From the NCBI RefSeq assembly GCF_006517235.1, contig NZ_CP041188.1:3100001-3164000 (forward strand): a DNA stretch of 64,000 nucleotides. The letters are read 5' to 3'. Shown one piece after another: positions 1 through 10,500 of the stretch (position 1 is the first letter of the stretch; each line of letters starts with the position of its first letter). A model generated the notes under the pieces. That model had not been told where the DNA came from and made no database searches. It worked only from the letters and a program-made list of their open reading frames with translations. The DNA is from Pseudarthrobacter sp. NIBRBAC000502772 (GTDB lineage Bacteria; Actinomycetota; Actinomycetes; Actinomycetales; Micrococcaceae). The position numbers and the translations under genes are program-made.

Positions 1-818
1 TGGACGGCGAGGCGGGCCTGGCCGTGGGGGCGCGATGCGGCGTCCGCGGCGGCCAGTTCCTCGAGGCGGGCAACAGCTTTGGCTGCTGATCTGACCTTTT
101 CCAGCGGCACGATCTTGCCGTCGTCGACGGCCAGGATGGGTTTGATGGCGAACATGGTCCCCAGCAGCGAGGCGGCCGCGCCGATCCGCCCGCCCCTGCG
201 GAGCTGTTCCAGGCTGGGCACGTAGAAATAGACCTTGGTCCGCGCGAACTGCGCCGCCGCCGCGGCGGCTACGGCTGTGGTGTCGCTGCCTGCCGCGGCT
301 GCTGCCACCGCGGCCTGCACGCCCATGCCCAGTGCCATGCCCACGGTGCCAGAGTCGAGGACTTCCACGGGGATGCTCACCCGGGTGGCCGCGAGCCGCG
401 CCGCGTCCGCCGTTCCGGACAAACCGCCGGAAATGTGGATGGAGACCACGCCCTCGTAGCCCAGCCGTTCGGCGGCCAGGAAGGCTTGTTCAAACTGTCC
501 CGGTGACGGGCGGGACGTCTTGACCGACGTGCCGCTGGCGAGTGCCAGGGCAATGGTTTCGGTGATATCGTCTTCGCCCTCGCCGTAAATTTCCGCGCCA
601 ACCATAACGGGCATCGGGATGACAGTCAGGCGCGCGTCCCCTGCACAGGCATGCACCCAGTCGGCCGGCAGTGCAGAGGCAGAATCGGTCACCACCGCGG
701 TACGGACGACGACGGCGGGCGGGGTGGAGGGTACTGACACACCGGCGCGCGGTGCGGGACGGAGGGCAGCCAAACGCTCCCGGAGCCAGAGCCACGCAGC
801 GGCGTCACGGTCGGGCAA
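1..818 (-). CDS. DegV family protein (C-terminus cut by window edge)
   Basis: DegV/FakB-like proteins bind a fatty acid and present it to a fatty-acid kinase or another acyl-using partner in the cytoplasm. The visible N-terminal part reads VVTDSASALPADW, the usual DegV opening, followed by TSRPSPGQF (the TS-x-PSP-x-F lipid-headgroup motif) and HISGGLSGT, all family signatures. I place the start at a TTG (816-818) because AGGAGG lies 6 bases upstream; no ATG in this frame is better placed. About 272 codons are visible and the family is usually about 280-330 residues, so only the tail is missing. It follows leuS on the same strand with a 57-base gap that holds a GC hairpin. The family call is firm; the ligand is not known. 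Confidence 0.88.
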   Translation of the reverse strand, partial: MPDRDAAAWLWLRERLAALRPAPRAGVSVPSTPPAVVVRTAVVTDSASALPADWVHACAGDARLTVIPMPVMVGAEIYGEGEDDITETIALALASGTSVKTSRPSPGQFEQAFLAAERLGYEGVVSIHISGGLSGTADAARLAATRVSIPVEVLDSGTVGMALGMGVQAAVAAAAAGSDTTAVAAAAAAQFARTKVYFYVPSLEQLRRGGRIGAAASLLGTMFAIKPILAVDDGKIVPLEKVRSAAKAVARLEELAAADAASRPHGQARLAV

Positions 819-840
819 GGGTGCCTCCTGGTTTAGGGCC

Positions 841-864
841 GGCCGCCGGTTGGGCCCGGCGGCC
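841..864 (-). terminator. GC-rich hairpin between leuS and the DegV gene
   Basis: A perfect 9-bp stem (GGCCGCCGG / CCGGCGGCC) with a 6-base loop begins 12 bases after the leuS stop. No T-run follows, so it may be a weak or Rho-assisted terminator, or an mRNA-stabilising hairpin, rather than a classical intrinsic terminator. Confidence 0.4.
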
Positions 865-875
865 GGTGCCCCGGA

Positions 876-3401
876 CTAGGCCGGGACGATGTTGACCAGT
901 TTAGGCGCTCGCACGATCACCGTGCGGATGCCGCGGCCGTCGAGCGCGCGCTGGACGTTTTCGCTGGCCAGCGCCAGTTCCCGCAGTTCGTCCTCGCCGA
1001 TCCCCGGCGAGACTTCAAGGCGGTCACGGACCTTGCCCTGGACCTGGACCACCGCGGTGACGGTCTCCTGGACCAGCAGCGCTTCGTCGTGCATCGGCCA
1101 GCCGGCGTTCGCCACGGACGCCGGGTGACCCAGGACGTTCCACATGTCCTCCGCGGTGTACGGCGCGAAGAGGCTCAGGATGACGGCAACGGCTTCCGCC
1201 GCCTCGCGGACGGCGGGATCGGCCCCGCCGGCGCCGGCATCTATAGCCTTGCGGGTCGCGTTGACCAGCTCCATCAGCTTGGCCACCACCACGTTGAACT
1301 TGTTGGTGTCCAACAGCGCGGCGGCGTCGGCGATGGTGCGGTGCGTGACGGAACGCAACGCGCGGTTACCGGCGGTGACGTCGGCACCGGGCTCGCTGGT
1401 GACGTCCTGCGCCAGGCGCCAGGCACGGGCCAGGAACTTTGCGGAGCCCGACGGCGAAACGTCCGCCCAGTCGACGTCGTCCTCCGGCGGGGACGCGAAG
1501 ATCATGGTCAGGCGCACGGCGTCCACGCCGAACTTGTCCAGCTGCTCGCTGAGGTCAACGCCGTTGCCCAGCGACTTGCTCATGGCCTTGCCCCCGTTGA
1601 GGACCTGGCCCTGGTTCAGGAGCGCGCTGAAGGGTTCGTCGGCGTCGATCATGCCGAGGTCGTGGATGACCTTGGTGAAGAAGCGGGCGTACAGCAGGTG
1701 CAGGATGGCGTGCTCCACGCCGCCCACGTACTGGCCGACCGGCATCCACTCATTGATCTTCGCCGGGTCGAACGGGCCCTCGGTGTACTGCGGGGAAACA
1801 AACCGCAGGAAGTACCAGGACGAATCCACGAAGGTGTCCATGGTGTCGGTATCGCGCTTTGCCGGCCCGTGGCAGTTGGGGCAGTCAACGTTGACCCAGC
1901 CCTCGGCGGCGGCCAGGGGGGACGTACCCTTCGGGGACAGGTCCTCGCCGCGCAGGTCCGCAGGCAGCCTGACAGGCAGCTGCTCGTCCGGAACCGGAAC
2001 CTCGCCGCAGGCAGGGCAGTGGATGATTGGGATGGGCGTGCCCCAGAAACGCTGGCGGCTCAGCAGCCAGTCGCGGAGGCGGAAGTTGACGAATTTCTCG
2101 CCGGTGCCCTGCTGTTCCAGGATGTCGATGGCAGCCGGGATGGCTTCGGCCTTCGGCAGCCCATCGAGGACGCCCGAGTTGATCAGGGTGCCCTCGCCCG
2201 AGGTGGCCTTGCCGGACACAGTGGGATCCTCTTCACCGGTATCCAGCACGGCGCGGACGGGCAGGTCGAACGTCTTGGCGAAGTCGAGGTCGCGCTGGTC
2301 GTGTGCCGGGACGGCCATGATGGCGCCGGTGCCGTAGTCGGCCAGGACGTAGTCAGCGGCCCAGACCGGAAGTTTTTCGCCGTTCAGCGGGTTGACGGCG
2401 TAGCGGCCGGTGAAGACACCGGTCTTTTCGCGTTCGGTGGACTGGCGTTCGATCTCGGTGAGTGCCTTGACCTGTTCGCGGTAGGCGTCCAAGGCGGCGG
2501 CGTGCTCCTCGGTGACGAGTTCGACGGCGATCGGCGCGTCGGCTGCGACAACAAAGAACGTGGCGCCGTACAGCGTGTCCGGGCGGGTGGTGAAGACGGT
2601 GACGTCCTTGGCGGGCTTGCCGCCGACGGCCTCGATCACAAAGTTGACGTGGGCACCTTCGGAGCGGCCGATCCAGTTCTTCTGCATCGCCAGAACCCGC
2701 TCGGGCCAGTGGCCGCGCAGCTCGTCCATGTCATCGAGCAGCCGGTCAGCATAATCGGTGATCTTGAAGTACCACTGGTTCAGGGACTTCTTGGTGACGG
2801 GGGTACCGCAGCGTTCGCAGGCACCGTTGACCACCTGTTCATTGGCCAGGACGGTCTGGTCCTTGGGGCACCAGTTGACCGGGGAGTCCTTGCGGTACGC
2901 CAGCCCCCGCTCGTAGAAGCGCTTGAACAGCCACTGGGTCCAGCGGTAGTACTCGGGGTCCGAGGTGTGCACCCGCCGGGACCAGTCCGCGGAGATCGCG
3001 TAACGCTTGAACGACGCCGCCTGAGTGTCGATGTTCGCGTAGGTCCACTCACTGGGGTGGGCATTGCGCTTGATGGCGGCGTTTTCCGCCGGCAGGCCGA
3101 AGGAGTCCCAGCCGATCGGGTGCAGGACGTCGAAGCCCTTTTGCCGCAGGTACCGGGCCACAACATCGCCCATGGCAAAAGCCTCGGCGTGGCCCATGTG
3201 CAGGTCCCCCGAGGGGTACGGGAACATGTCCAGCACGTAGCGGCGTTCGCGGGAACCATCATCCACAGGCGTGAAAACCTTAAGGTCTTCCCACACCTGC
3301 GGCCACTTGGCCTCCATTGCCGCGAAGCTGTAGGCACCCTCTTCGGGTGTTTCCGCCGCCACTGCTGCTGTTCCGGTCTCTGTCTCCGGCTGAACGCTCA
3401 C
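876..3401 (-). CDS. leuS: Leucyl-tRNA synthetase
   Basis: Cytoplasmic class I synthetase that charges tRNA-Leu. The protein (841 residues from the chosen start) has the HIGH-type motif HMGHAEA near the N-terminus, zinc-ribbon-like cysteine pairs (CERCGTP, HCPACGE, CPNCHGP), a long editing insertion containing [13 protein letters not shown], and the KMSKS-type motif MSKSLGNG. It ends in the typical LVNIV tail. I chose the GTG at 3399-3401, which encodes [10 protein letters not shown], with a purine-rich AGAAGAGGG upstream. The longer reading frame from 3527 would run straight through a terminator hairpin and gives an atypical N-terminus, so I reject it. Upstream lies an apparent leucine-responsive attenuator (see separate entries). 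Confidence 0.96.
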   Translation of the reverse strand: MSVQPETETGTAAVAAETPEEGAYSFAAMEAKWPQVWEDLKVFTPVDDGSRERRYVLDMFPYPSGDLHMGHAEAFAMGDVVARYLRQKGFDVLHPIGWDSFGLPAENAAIKRNAHPSEWTYANIDTQAASFKRYAISADWSRRVHTSDPEYYRWTQWLFKRFYERGLAYRKDSPVNWCPKDQTVLANEQVVNGACERCGTPVTKKSLNQWYFKITDYADRLLDDMDELRGHWPERVLAMQKNWIGRSEGAHVNFVIEAVGGKPAKDVTVFTTRPDTLYGATFFVVAADAPIAVELVTEEHAAALDAYREQVKALTEIERQSTEREKTGVFTGRYAVNPLNGEKLPVWAADYVLADYGTGAIMAVPAHDQRDLDFAKTFDLPVRAVLDTGEEDPTVSGKATSGEGTLINSGVLDGLPKAEAIPAAIDILEQQGTGEKFVNFRLRDWLLSRQRFWGTPIPIIHCPACGEVPVPDEQLPVRLPADLRGEDLSPKGTSPLAAAEGWVNVDCPNCHGPAKRDTDTMDTFVDSSWYFLRFVSPQYTEGPFDPAKINEWMPVGQYVGGVEHAILHLLYARFFTKVIHDLGMIDADEPFSALLNQGQVLNGGKAMSKSLGNGVDLSEQLDKFGVDAVRLTMIFASPPEDDVDWADVSPSGSAKFLARAWRLAQDVTSEPGADVTAGNRALRSVTHRTIADAAALLDTNKFNVVVAKLMELVNATRKAIDAGAGGADPAVREAAEAVAVILSLFAPYTAEDMWNVLGHPASVANAGWPMHDEALLVQETVTAVVQVQGKVRDRLEVSPGIGEDELRELALASENVQRALDGRGIRTVIVRAPKLVNIVPA

Positions 3402-3495
3402 TGCTGCCCTCTTCTGTTCTGTTGTGGCATCGGTGCTGCCACAACGGTCTGATCCCCTCTGCTGCCGGCCCGGAAACATGCCCGGACACACAAAA

Positions 3496-3514
3496 GCCCC
3501 TCTCATGGAGGGGC
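3496..3514 (-). terminator. Attenuator hairpin in the leuS leader
   Basis: A perfect 7-bp stem, GCCCCTC / GAGGGGC, with a 5-base loop. On the leuS sense strand it is followed at once by TTTTGTGTGT, a classic intrinsic-terminator arrangement. It lies 40 bases after the stop codon of the leader peptide and about 95 bases before the leuS start. Upstream segments GCCGC and GCGGC between the peptide and this stem could form competing structures. The position and the Leu-rich peptide together support transcription attenuation. Confidence 0.7.
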
Positions 3515-3553
3515 AGCCGCACGGCAATCCGGTTGTTTCCGGGCACCGGGCGG

Positions 3554-3580
3554 CTAGCTAAGCAGAAGGATCGCACGCAT
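3554..3580 (-). CDS. Leucine leader peptide MRAILLLS
   Basis: A tiny frame starting ATG (3578-3580) and ending TAG encodes M-R-A-I-L-L-L-S, three consecutive Leu codons (CTT, CTG, CTT) after an Ile. No Shine-Dalgarno precedes it. Instead TAAAGT (3587-3592, a TANNNT -10 element) lies exactly 6 bases upstream of the ATG, so the transcript would begin at the start codon and be leaderless. A terminator hairpin with a T-run lies 40 bases downstream, before leuS. Established background: attenuators of leuS have been predicted in some Streptomyces. Ribosome stalling at the Leu codons when charged tRNA-Leu is scarce would favour an antiterminator and raise leuS expression; that step is inferred. Confidence 0.68.
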   Translation of the reverse strand: MRAILLLS

Positions 3581-3586
3581 AGGACT

Positions 3587-3592
3587 ACTTTA
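3587..3592 (-). promoter_or_regulatory. Putative -10 element of leuS
   Basis: TAAAGT on the minus strand fits the actinobacterial TANNNT -10 pattern and stands 6 bases before the ATG of the leader peptide. No convincing -35 hexamer is visible 16-18 bases further upstream. Confidence 0.45.
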
Positions 3593-3601
3593 GCCTACCC
3601 A

Positions 3602-3948
3602 CTGCAGGTGGGCAGGCCCAGGCTCAGGGAACGCGACAGTCCGGGCCGGGCGCAGGGGCGCGTGGCCCGTGCCGGCACCGTCGAAGTGGACAGTGCCGCC
3701 TGGCCCATTAGGTAGCCCCGATCTCTTCGCCAACGAGAACCCTGTACCAGGGTGGCTCAAGGGGGGTAGATTCCACCCTTGCCAAAGCGGCGCAATCGGT
3801 CCACAGTATTGTCAAGTCTGTGGGGAAACTAGACGGTCTCAGGTCGAGGAGCCTGACATGTACTCTTGGCGTCAATGTCCAGCACAAAGATGTGACGGGC
3901 TGAAAATTCCGCCCTTCACCCCTGCGAAGAATTAGCGAGGGACTAGTC
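3602..3948. other. Intergenic region between leuS and the RND operon
   Basis: About 350 bases between two divergent transcription units. Short open frames exist here but none has a credible start, motif or codon pattern. The region must carry the promoter of the RND operon. TTGTCA at 3809-3814 could be a -35 hexamer, but the candidate -10 after it (TAGACG) is poor. I see no clear metal-regulator palindrome, repeat or RNA gene. Confidence 0.5.
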
Positions 3949-6900
3949 GTGTTTGGCTGGGTTACCCGGTTCAGCATGCAGTTCCGAATCTTGGTTCTCG
4001 CCCTCGCGGCGGGCCTTATTACTTTTGGCATCGTGAACGTTCCACATATGGCCGTGGACACCATGCCGGAGTTCGCCCCCGCACAGGTAGAGATCCAAAC
4101 TGAGGCCCTAGGGCTCTCCGCGGTTGAAGTTGAGCAGCTTATTACCGCACCGATGGAAGCAGACCTCCTCAACGGCGTGGCCTGGCTGGACGAGATCCGC
4201 TCGAAATCTGTCCCGGGGCTGTCGTCCATCGAACTCGTCTTCGAGCCCGGCACGGACCTCCTGCGCGCACGCCAGTTGGTCGCGGAAAGAATGACGCAGG
4301 CGCACGCGCTGCCTAACGTCTCATCGCCGCCGCTGATCATGCAGCCCATGTCCTCCACCAGCCGCGTGCTGATGGTCAGGATGAATTCCAAGGAGCTCTC
4401 CGGCATTGAGATGTCGGTCCTGGCCAGATGGAAAATCAAGCCGCGGCTGATCGGTATCCCGGGCGTGGCGAACGTGTCCATCTGGGGCCAGCGCGAACAG
4501 CAGCTGCAGGTTGAGGTCACTCCGACGCAGCTCCGCGACAAAGGCATTACCCTTGAGCAGCTAATTAAGACCACAGGCAACGCGGTCTGGGTTTCGCCGT
4601 TGAGCTTCCTGGAGGCTTCGACGCCCGGGACCGGCGGTTTCGTGGAGTCGCCCAACCAGCGCCTTGGCATCCAGCACGTCCTTCCCATCCGCACTCCGGC
4701 CGACCTGGCCAAGGTCAGCGTGGAGGACACGGACCCGCAGTTGCTCCTGGGCGACATTGCCCAGGTCAAGGAAGACCACCAGCCGCTGATCGGGGACGCC
4801 GTTGGGGCAGACGCCGGCCTGATGCTGGTGATCGAAAAGTTCCCCGGCATCAGCGCCCTGGAGGTCACCCGTAATGTTGAGGCGGCCCTCAAGGACATGG
4901 AGCCGGGCCTCACGGGCGTCCAGATCGACACCTCCGTATTCAGGCCTGCGACCGGCGTTCAGGACTCCGTCAACAGCCTCGGCCTGGCGCTCCTGATCAG
5001 CCTGCTGATTGCGGTAGCACTGTTTTGGCTGCTGTTCCGGTCCTGGCGGGTCGCCGTGATCGCACTCGTGGCCATCTCCACTACCGTCACGACGGCGGCG
5101 GTGGTGCTGTTCGCCCAAAATGCAACACTTAACGTCACCGTCCTGATGGGAATTCTGCTCGGCACGTCCGTGATCGTGGGCGACATCGTGGAAGACGTTC
5201 AGGCCCACCGACGACAGCGCGCCGTCCGCGAGTCGACGGACGCCGAGGCTACCCCGAGGTCGCGGATCAGCCACATCGTCCGCGGGGTCCGCACACCGCT
5301 GTTCCACGCATCGCTGATGATGGTGGTTGTCCTTGTTCCGACCCTCTTCGTGACCGGAGTAGGCGGCTCGTTTCTTTCGCCGCTTTTCTGGTCGTTGGCG
5401 CTGACGCTGGCCGCCGCCCTGATCGTGGGCTTGTCCGTCACACCGGTACTGGCGTTTTTCCTCCTTCCGTCCAAGCCCGCCACCGACAGGGAACTTCCCG
5501 TCGTCGGACGTGGAAAGGCGTACTACGACCGCGCACTGGCCGGGGTTAACTCCCGGAAGCCTCTGGCGATTGTGGCCATCGTGGTCGTGGGGATCCTTGG
5601 CGTCGCCGCCGGCTCGCAACTGGCAGGAAACCGGCCGCTCGTTCCCACCATGCCCGACCGGACCCTGTTGGTGCAGTGGGACACCATGGCCGGGACGTCC
5701 AATGACGAAGTCCGGCGGATCGCTGCCCTGGCATCCGATGAACTCAGGGCCCTCCCGGGGGTTTCGGGCGTCGGCGGTCACGTGGGACGCGCCATCTCTG
5801 CAGATCAGGTGGTTGGCAACAGCTCTGCTGAGCTGTGGGTGTCGATCGCACGGGACGCCAACTTTGGCGAAACGGAGAAGGCGGTACGGGACGTGGTCCA
5901 GGGCTACCCGGGCATCGCGCACAACGTACTGAACTACTCCCAGCAGACCGTCGGCGACATGCGCTCCAGCCTGGAGCCGGGATTCGCGGTCCGCGTCTAC
6001 GGAACTGAAATGCCGGTGCTCCGTGAAAAGGCAGAAGAGGTCCGCCAGGCCCTCCAGAAGATTGACGGTGTGAACAACCCGACGATCGACGCTGCTGCCA
6101 TGACCGCGATCGTAGAGGTCCAGGTCAATCTCGAGGCTGCCCAAAAGTTCGGCATCAAGCCCGGTGACGCGAGGCGCGCCGCTGCGACACTGATGCAGGG
6201 CATCGTCGTCGGGAACCTCTTTGAGGAGCAGAAGGTGTTCGAAGTGGTTGTCCGCGGCGCGGTTGGCGTCCGGGATGACCTGACCAGCATCCGTGAGCTG
6301 CTCCTTGACGCTCCTAATGGCGGCCACGTCCAACTGGGCCAGGTCGCCGACGTTCGCATGGTCCCCAGCGAAGTTGTTATCCAGCACGATGCCACCTCGC
6401 GGCGGATCGACGTCGTGGCTGACGTCAGCGGACGCCCGCTGGCAGATATCCAGCGGGATATCGAGGCGGCCATCCAACAAATCCAGTTCCCGCTCGAACA
6501 CCACGCCGAGATCCCCACGAAATACAGCCAGCTGCAGGCCGCAGACACCCTGGTTCATGGACTCGGAATCGCGGCCATCCTGGCTGTACTGCTTCTGCTT
6601 CAGACTGCAGTGCGGAGCTGGAAGCTTGCCCTCGCCGTCTTCCTGACGCTTCCCGCCGCGATGGCGGGAGCAGCGGTCGCCGCATGGATCGGGGCGGAGT
6701 CCCTGTCCTGGCTGTCGCTGACGGCGTTTGCGGCCGTGGTGGCCATCGCTGCACGTAATGCGGCGCTCCTGTCCGCGCGTGTTGACGAACTCTGGCGGGA
6801 GTCCGAACAGATGTCACGCACTGACCTGGTCATGGCGGCGGCCCGGGACCGGATATCGCCGATCCTGAAATCCGCCCTCATTACGTTCCTCGTGCTGATA

Positions 6901-7122
6901 CCGCCCGCCTTCCTCGGCGGCGCGGTAGGCCAGACCCTGATCGTGCCTATGCTGCTGATCATAGCCGGCGGGCTCGTGACCACAACGCTCGTGGGGATCT
7001 TTGTGCTCCCCCTGCTCGCACTCTGGTTCGGTCCCCGCACCGAGCCGGAAGAATGGTCAGAGGTCTACGAATCGGAAGTTCCAGTCACCCCTGTTATGCC
7101 GGAAAAGGTGGAAGTATCATGA
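3949..7122 (+). CDS. RND efflux permease, first copy (heavy-metal/multidrug type)
   Basis: A 1057-residue inner-membrane transporter of the resistance-nodulation-division superfamily, normally a proton-driven trimeric exporter. It has the standard architecture: TM1 at residues 10-28, a large extracytoplasmic porter loop (DTMPEFAPAQVEIQTEALG, then the R-S-K-S-V-P-G-L-S segment), TM2-6 around 340-515, a second porter loop, and TM8-12 from about 870. The start is the GTG at 3949. In TM4 the usual D-D...E proton-relay pattern reads G411-D412...Q418, so two of three conserved acidic positions are replaced, while the next permease keeps all three. A TM10 Arg (AARN) is retained. It overlaps the next gene by 4 bases (ATGA). 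Substrate unknown; CusA/CzcA-like relatives export monovalent or divalent metals. Confidence 0.9.
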   Translation: MFGWVTRFSMQFRILVLALAAGLITFGIVNVPHMAVDTMPEFAPAQVEIQTEALGLSAVEVEQLITAPMEADLLNGVAWLDEIRSKSVPGLSSIELVFEPGTDLLRARQLVAERMTQAHALPNVSSPPLIMQPMSSTSRVLMVRMNSKELSGIEMSVLARWKIKPRLIGIPGVANVSIWGQREQQLQVEVTPTQLRDKGITLEQLIKTTGNAVWVSPLSFLEASTPGTGGFVESPNQRLGIQHVLPIRTPADLAKVSVEDTDPQLLLGDIAQVKEDHQPLIGDAVGADAGLMLVIEKFPGISALEVTRNVEAALKDMEPGLTGVQIDTSVFRPATGVQDSVNSLGLALLISLLIAVALFWLLFRSWRVAVIALVAISTTVTTAAVVLFAQNATLNVTVLMGILLGTSVIVGDIVEDVQAHRRQRAVRESTDAEATPRSRISHIVRGVRTPLFHASLMMVVVLVPTLFVTGVGGSFLSPLFWSLALTLAAALIVGLSVTPVLAFFLLPSKPATDRELPVVGRGKAYYDRALAGVNSRKPLAIVAIVVVGILGVAAGSQLAGNRPLVPTMPDRTLLVQWDTMAGTSNDEVRRIAALASDELRALPGVSGVGGHVGRAISADQVVGNSSAELWVSIARDANFGETEKAVRDVVQGYPGIAHNVLNYSQQTVGDMRSSLEPGFAVRVYGTEMPVLREKAEEVRQALQKIDGVNNPTIDAAAMTAIVEVQVNLEAAQKFGIKPGDARRAAATLMQGIVVGNLFEEQKVFEVVVRGAVGVRDDLTSIRELLLDAPNGGHVQLGQVADVRMVPSEVVIQHDATSRRIDVVADVSGRPLADIQRDIEAAIQQIQFPLEHHAEIPTKYSQLQAADTLVHGLGIAAILAVLLLLQTAVRSWKLALAVFLTLPAAMAGAAVAAWIGAESLSWLSLTAFAAVVAIAARNAALLSARVDELWRESEQMSRTDLVMAAARDRISPILKSALITFLVLIPPAFLGGAVGQTLIVPMLLIIAGGLVTTTLVGIFVLPLLALWFGPRTEPEEWSEVYESEVPVTPVMPEKVEVS

Positions 7123-7574
7123 CCAGCAAAAGGACCCTGCGGCGCCTGCCAGTGGCGGCCGCTGTCTGCGCAGCACTGCTGTTTTCACTGCCCGCCTGTG
7201 CTCAACCCTCGGCCATGGCAGAAACAGCATCTGAAGCGGCTGCCAAGGTGGAAAAGAATGCCACCACCGGCATAGCACGCATCACGCTAAGCCAGCGGGC
7301 CATTGAACGGCTGGAGCTGGCCACCGACACGGTCAAGCCGGGTGCGGGGGGCGCAGGCGTCCTGTTCCCATACGCAGCGCTGCTGTACGACGCGCAGGGG
7401 AAGACCTGGGTCTACATCAACGCCGAGCCACGGGTGTACGAGCGCCAGTCCGTCACGGTGACCAAAATCGAAGCGGGCGCGGTCACAGCCAGTGTCGGCC
7501 CAGCTGTTGGAACGCCTGTGGTAACAGTAGCCGCGGCTGAGTTGTTCGGCGCAGAGTTCGTTACGGGCAAATGA
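7119..7574 (+). CDS. Short lipoprotein resembling the membrane-proximal part of an RND adaptor
   Basis: A 151-residue protein whose ATG lies within the stop region of the upstream permease (ATGA overlap). The N-terminus is a lipoprotein signal: KRTLRR, a hydrophobic stretch, then LPAC, so lipid attachment at Cys is expected. The second half (VLFPYAALLYDAQGKTWVYI, then a VYERQSVTV segment and GTPVVTVAAAELFGAEF) matches the C-terminal, membrane-proximal region of CusB/CzcB-like periplasmic adaptors. The lipoyl domain and the long alpha-hairpin that would dock to a TolC-type channel are absent. This suits a cell without a Gram-negative outer membrane. Placed between two permease genes, it probably bridges or stabilises them at the outer face of the membrane (inference). 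Confidence 0.78.
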   Translation: MTSKRTLRRLPVAAAVCAALLFSLPACAQPSAMAETASEAAAKVEKNATTGIARITLSQRAIERLELATDTVKPGAGGAGVLFPYAALLYDAQGKTWVYINAEPRVYERQSVTVTKIEAGAVTASVGPAVGTPVVTVAAAELFGAEFVTGK

Positions 7575-7575
7575 C

Positions 7576-10500
7576 ATGCGCCGGATAGTCGCGGCAAGCC
7601 TAAGGTTCAGATCGATCATCATTGCGATGGCGGCGGCGCTGTTGATGGTAGGCGGCGCCCAGCTCAGCAGTGCCTCGGTGGACGTGTTCCCTGAATTCGC
7701 GCCGCCGAAAGTGGAGGTCCAGACAGCCTGCCTGGGACTTACCGCCGCTGAGGTGGAAGAACTCGTTTCGGTTCCCATGGAAGAAGCCTTCAACGGCATC
7801 GACGGCCTCGACCACATGCGGTCCAAGTCGGTACCGCAGCTGTCCTCGATTGTGATGGAATTCGAGAACGGAACGGATCTGCTCACGGCCCGACAGCTTG
7901 TGTCCGAGCGGATGGCGACGGTCATTCCGACGCTGCCCACCTGGGCGGCGCCGCCGGTCATGCTGCAGCCCCTGTCCTCCACCAGCCGGGTCATGAAGAT
8001 CGGGCTGTCCTCGGACACCCGGTCCCTGATCGAGATGTCAATGATTTCCTACTGGAACATCAGGGCCCATCTGCTCCGCGTTCCCGGCGTGGCAAACGTG
8101 GCAATCTGGGGTGAACGTCTCCAGATGCTTCAGGTCCAGGCTGACCCGGCCAAGCTGGCAGCAAACAAGGTCAGCCTGGAAACCGTCATGAGCACCACCG
8201 CCAATGCCCTCGACGCCGGCCTGCTCCAGTATTCCTCCGGTGCCCTGATCGGCACCGGCGGTTCCCTGGACACACCCAGCCAGACAATTGGGATCAGGCA
8301 TATCCAGCCCATCACCACGCCTGCGGACCTCGCGAAGGTGGCACTGGAGGATCGTGAGGGACAGCCCCCGCTCCAGCTGGGCGACGTGGCCAATGTGGTG
8401 GAGGACCACCAGCAGCTGATCGGTGACGCCGTCATCAACGGCGGACCGGGCCTGATGCTGATCGTGGAAAAACTGCCCTGGGGCAACACCCTCGAAGTGA
8501 CTCGGGGGGTGGAAGAGGCCATGAAGCAACTCGAGCCCGGCTTGACCGGAATCGCTGTGGACACTGCCATTTTCCGGCCCGCGACCTTCATTGAGGAATC
8601 CCTCGACAACCTGAGCGTAGCCCTGCTGCTGGGATGCCTGCTGGTGATCCTGGTATTGAGTGTCTTCCTCTTCCAGTGGCGGACGGCCCTGGTCAGCGTG
8701 CTGGCCATCCCCTTGTCACTGGTGGCGGCGGCCCTCGTGTTGTATTGGACCGGCGGCACGGTCAACACCATGGTGCTTGCGGGGTTGGTGATTGCCGTCG
8801 GAGTGGTGGTGGACGATGCCATCATCGACGTCGAAAATATCGTCAGGCGGCTCCGGCACCACCGGGCCAGCGGAGCGCCCGGAAGCACCGCCAGGGTGGT
8901 GGTCAACGCGTCGCTTGAGGTCCGCGGACCAATCGTTTACGCCACGCTGATCATCGTCGCCGCAACGGTTCCGATCTTCTTCCTGGACGGGCTCACGGGC
9001 GCGTTCTTCCGGCCGCTGGCCACGTCCTACACTCTCGCGGTGATCGCATCCATGCTTGTGGCGCTGACGGTCACTCCCGCAATGGCATACATCTTCCTGC
9101 GAAATGCCAAGCTGGAGGACCGGGATCCGCCCGTGGTCAGGGTCCTGAAGCGCTGGTACGCCAACGCGCTACGGCCCATCGTCCGCCGGCCTGTTCCCGG
9201 CTACCTGACCCTGGCCGCCGTCGGCGTCATCGGCATCGTAGCGGCGCCGCTGCTGGGCCAGTCGTTGCTCCCGTCTTTCAAGGAGCGCGATTTCCTGATG
9301 CACTGGCTCACGCAGCCCGGCACATCCAACGCCGAGGAAGTCCGCGTCAGCCAGCTCGCCTGCGCTGAACTCATTGCCATTCCGGGTGTAAACAATTGCG
9401 GGTCCCACACGGGACAGGCGTTCAACGCCGATGAGGTGGTGGGCGTCTACTTCGGCGAGAACTGGATCAGCGTCGACCCCGGGGTGGATTATGACCAAAC
9501 CCTGGCAGCAGTCTCGCAGGTAGTGGACGGTTACCCCGGAATCACACGGGATGTGCAGACGTACCTCAAGGAACGCATCCGTGAGGTGCTCACCGGAACC
9601 GGCTATGCCGTCGTCGTCCGCGTATACGGAGACGACCTGGCAACGCTGCGCCAGGAAGCCGACAAGATCAAGACCATCCTGGGCGGCATTGATGGAGCCA
9701 TCGGCGCGAAGGTTGCCCTCCAGGCCAGCGTGCCGCAGATCAATGTGGAGGTGAACCTGGAGGCGGCCAACCGCTTCGGACTGAAGCCGGGCGATGTGCG
9801 GCGGGCCGCGGCAACCTTTGTTGCCGGCGAAGAGGTCGGCGATATTTATCGGGACGGGAAGGCCTACGACGTCCAGGTGTGGAGCCCACCGGAGTCCCGG
9901 ACGAGTGTCACGAACATTGAGAACCTTCCCCTCGATACGCCGAGCGGGGTCAAGATCCGGATGGCTGATGTCGCCACGATTTCGGTGAAGCCCACGCCCA
10001 ACGTCATTGAGCGTTCGGAGGGATCCAGGCGCATCGATGTCAGTGCCAACGTCAAAGAAGGAGATCTGGCGAAGGTCGTGGAGAAGCTCAAGACCGATAT
10101 GGAATCTGTTCAGTTCCCGGTCGGCTACAGCGCGGTTGTCCTCGGCGAATACGCCGAACGCCAGGCCGCATCCCAACGGCTGCTGCTCTACTCCATTGGC
10201 GCGGTCATCGTCGTCTTCCTTCTCCTGCAGGCTGCTTTCAAGAGTTGGCGGCTGGCCACCCTGGCCATCCTGACCCTGCCGGTGGCACTCGTGGGCGGGG
10301 TGATCGCCGCCCACCTCAGCGGCGGAATCCTGTCCCTCGGTTCGCTGGTTGGCTTCCTGACCCTCATGGGGATCGCGGCACGCAATGGCATCCTGCTCAT
10401 CAACCACTGCCAGCACCTGGAGCAGTACGAGGGCATGCCCTTCGGACCTGCGTTGGTGCTTCGGGGGGCTGCAGAGCGCTTGTCGCCGATCCTCATGACC

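Noticed and set aside
1089..3452. A 787-codon open frame on the plus strand opposite leuS
   Set aside because: It mirrors the codons of leuS, shows no protein-family motif and is Gly/Val/Asp/His-rich in the way expected of antisense frames in GC-rich coding DNA.
3402..3527. A longer leuS start at 3527
   Set aside because: The extension passes through the terminator hairpin at 3496-3514 and gives an N-terminus unlike any leucyl-tRNA synthetase.
3402..3600. T-box riboswitch upstream of leuS
   Set aside because: No T-box consensus sequence or specifier-loop architecture is visible in about 200 bases; the Leu-codon leader peptide with terminator explains the region better.
3669..3935. An 88-codon plus-strand frame before the RND operon
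   Set aside because: No credible ribosome binding site, no motif, and composition typical of non-coding sequence.
4561..6558. A 665-codon minus-strand frame within the first RND permease gene
   Set aside because: The plus-strand frame encodes a full RND permease; the minus frame has no motif or start signal.
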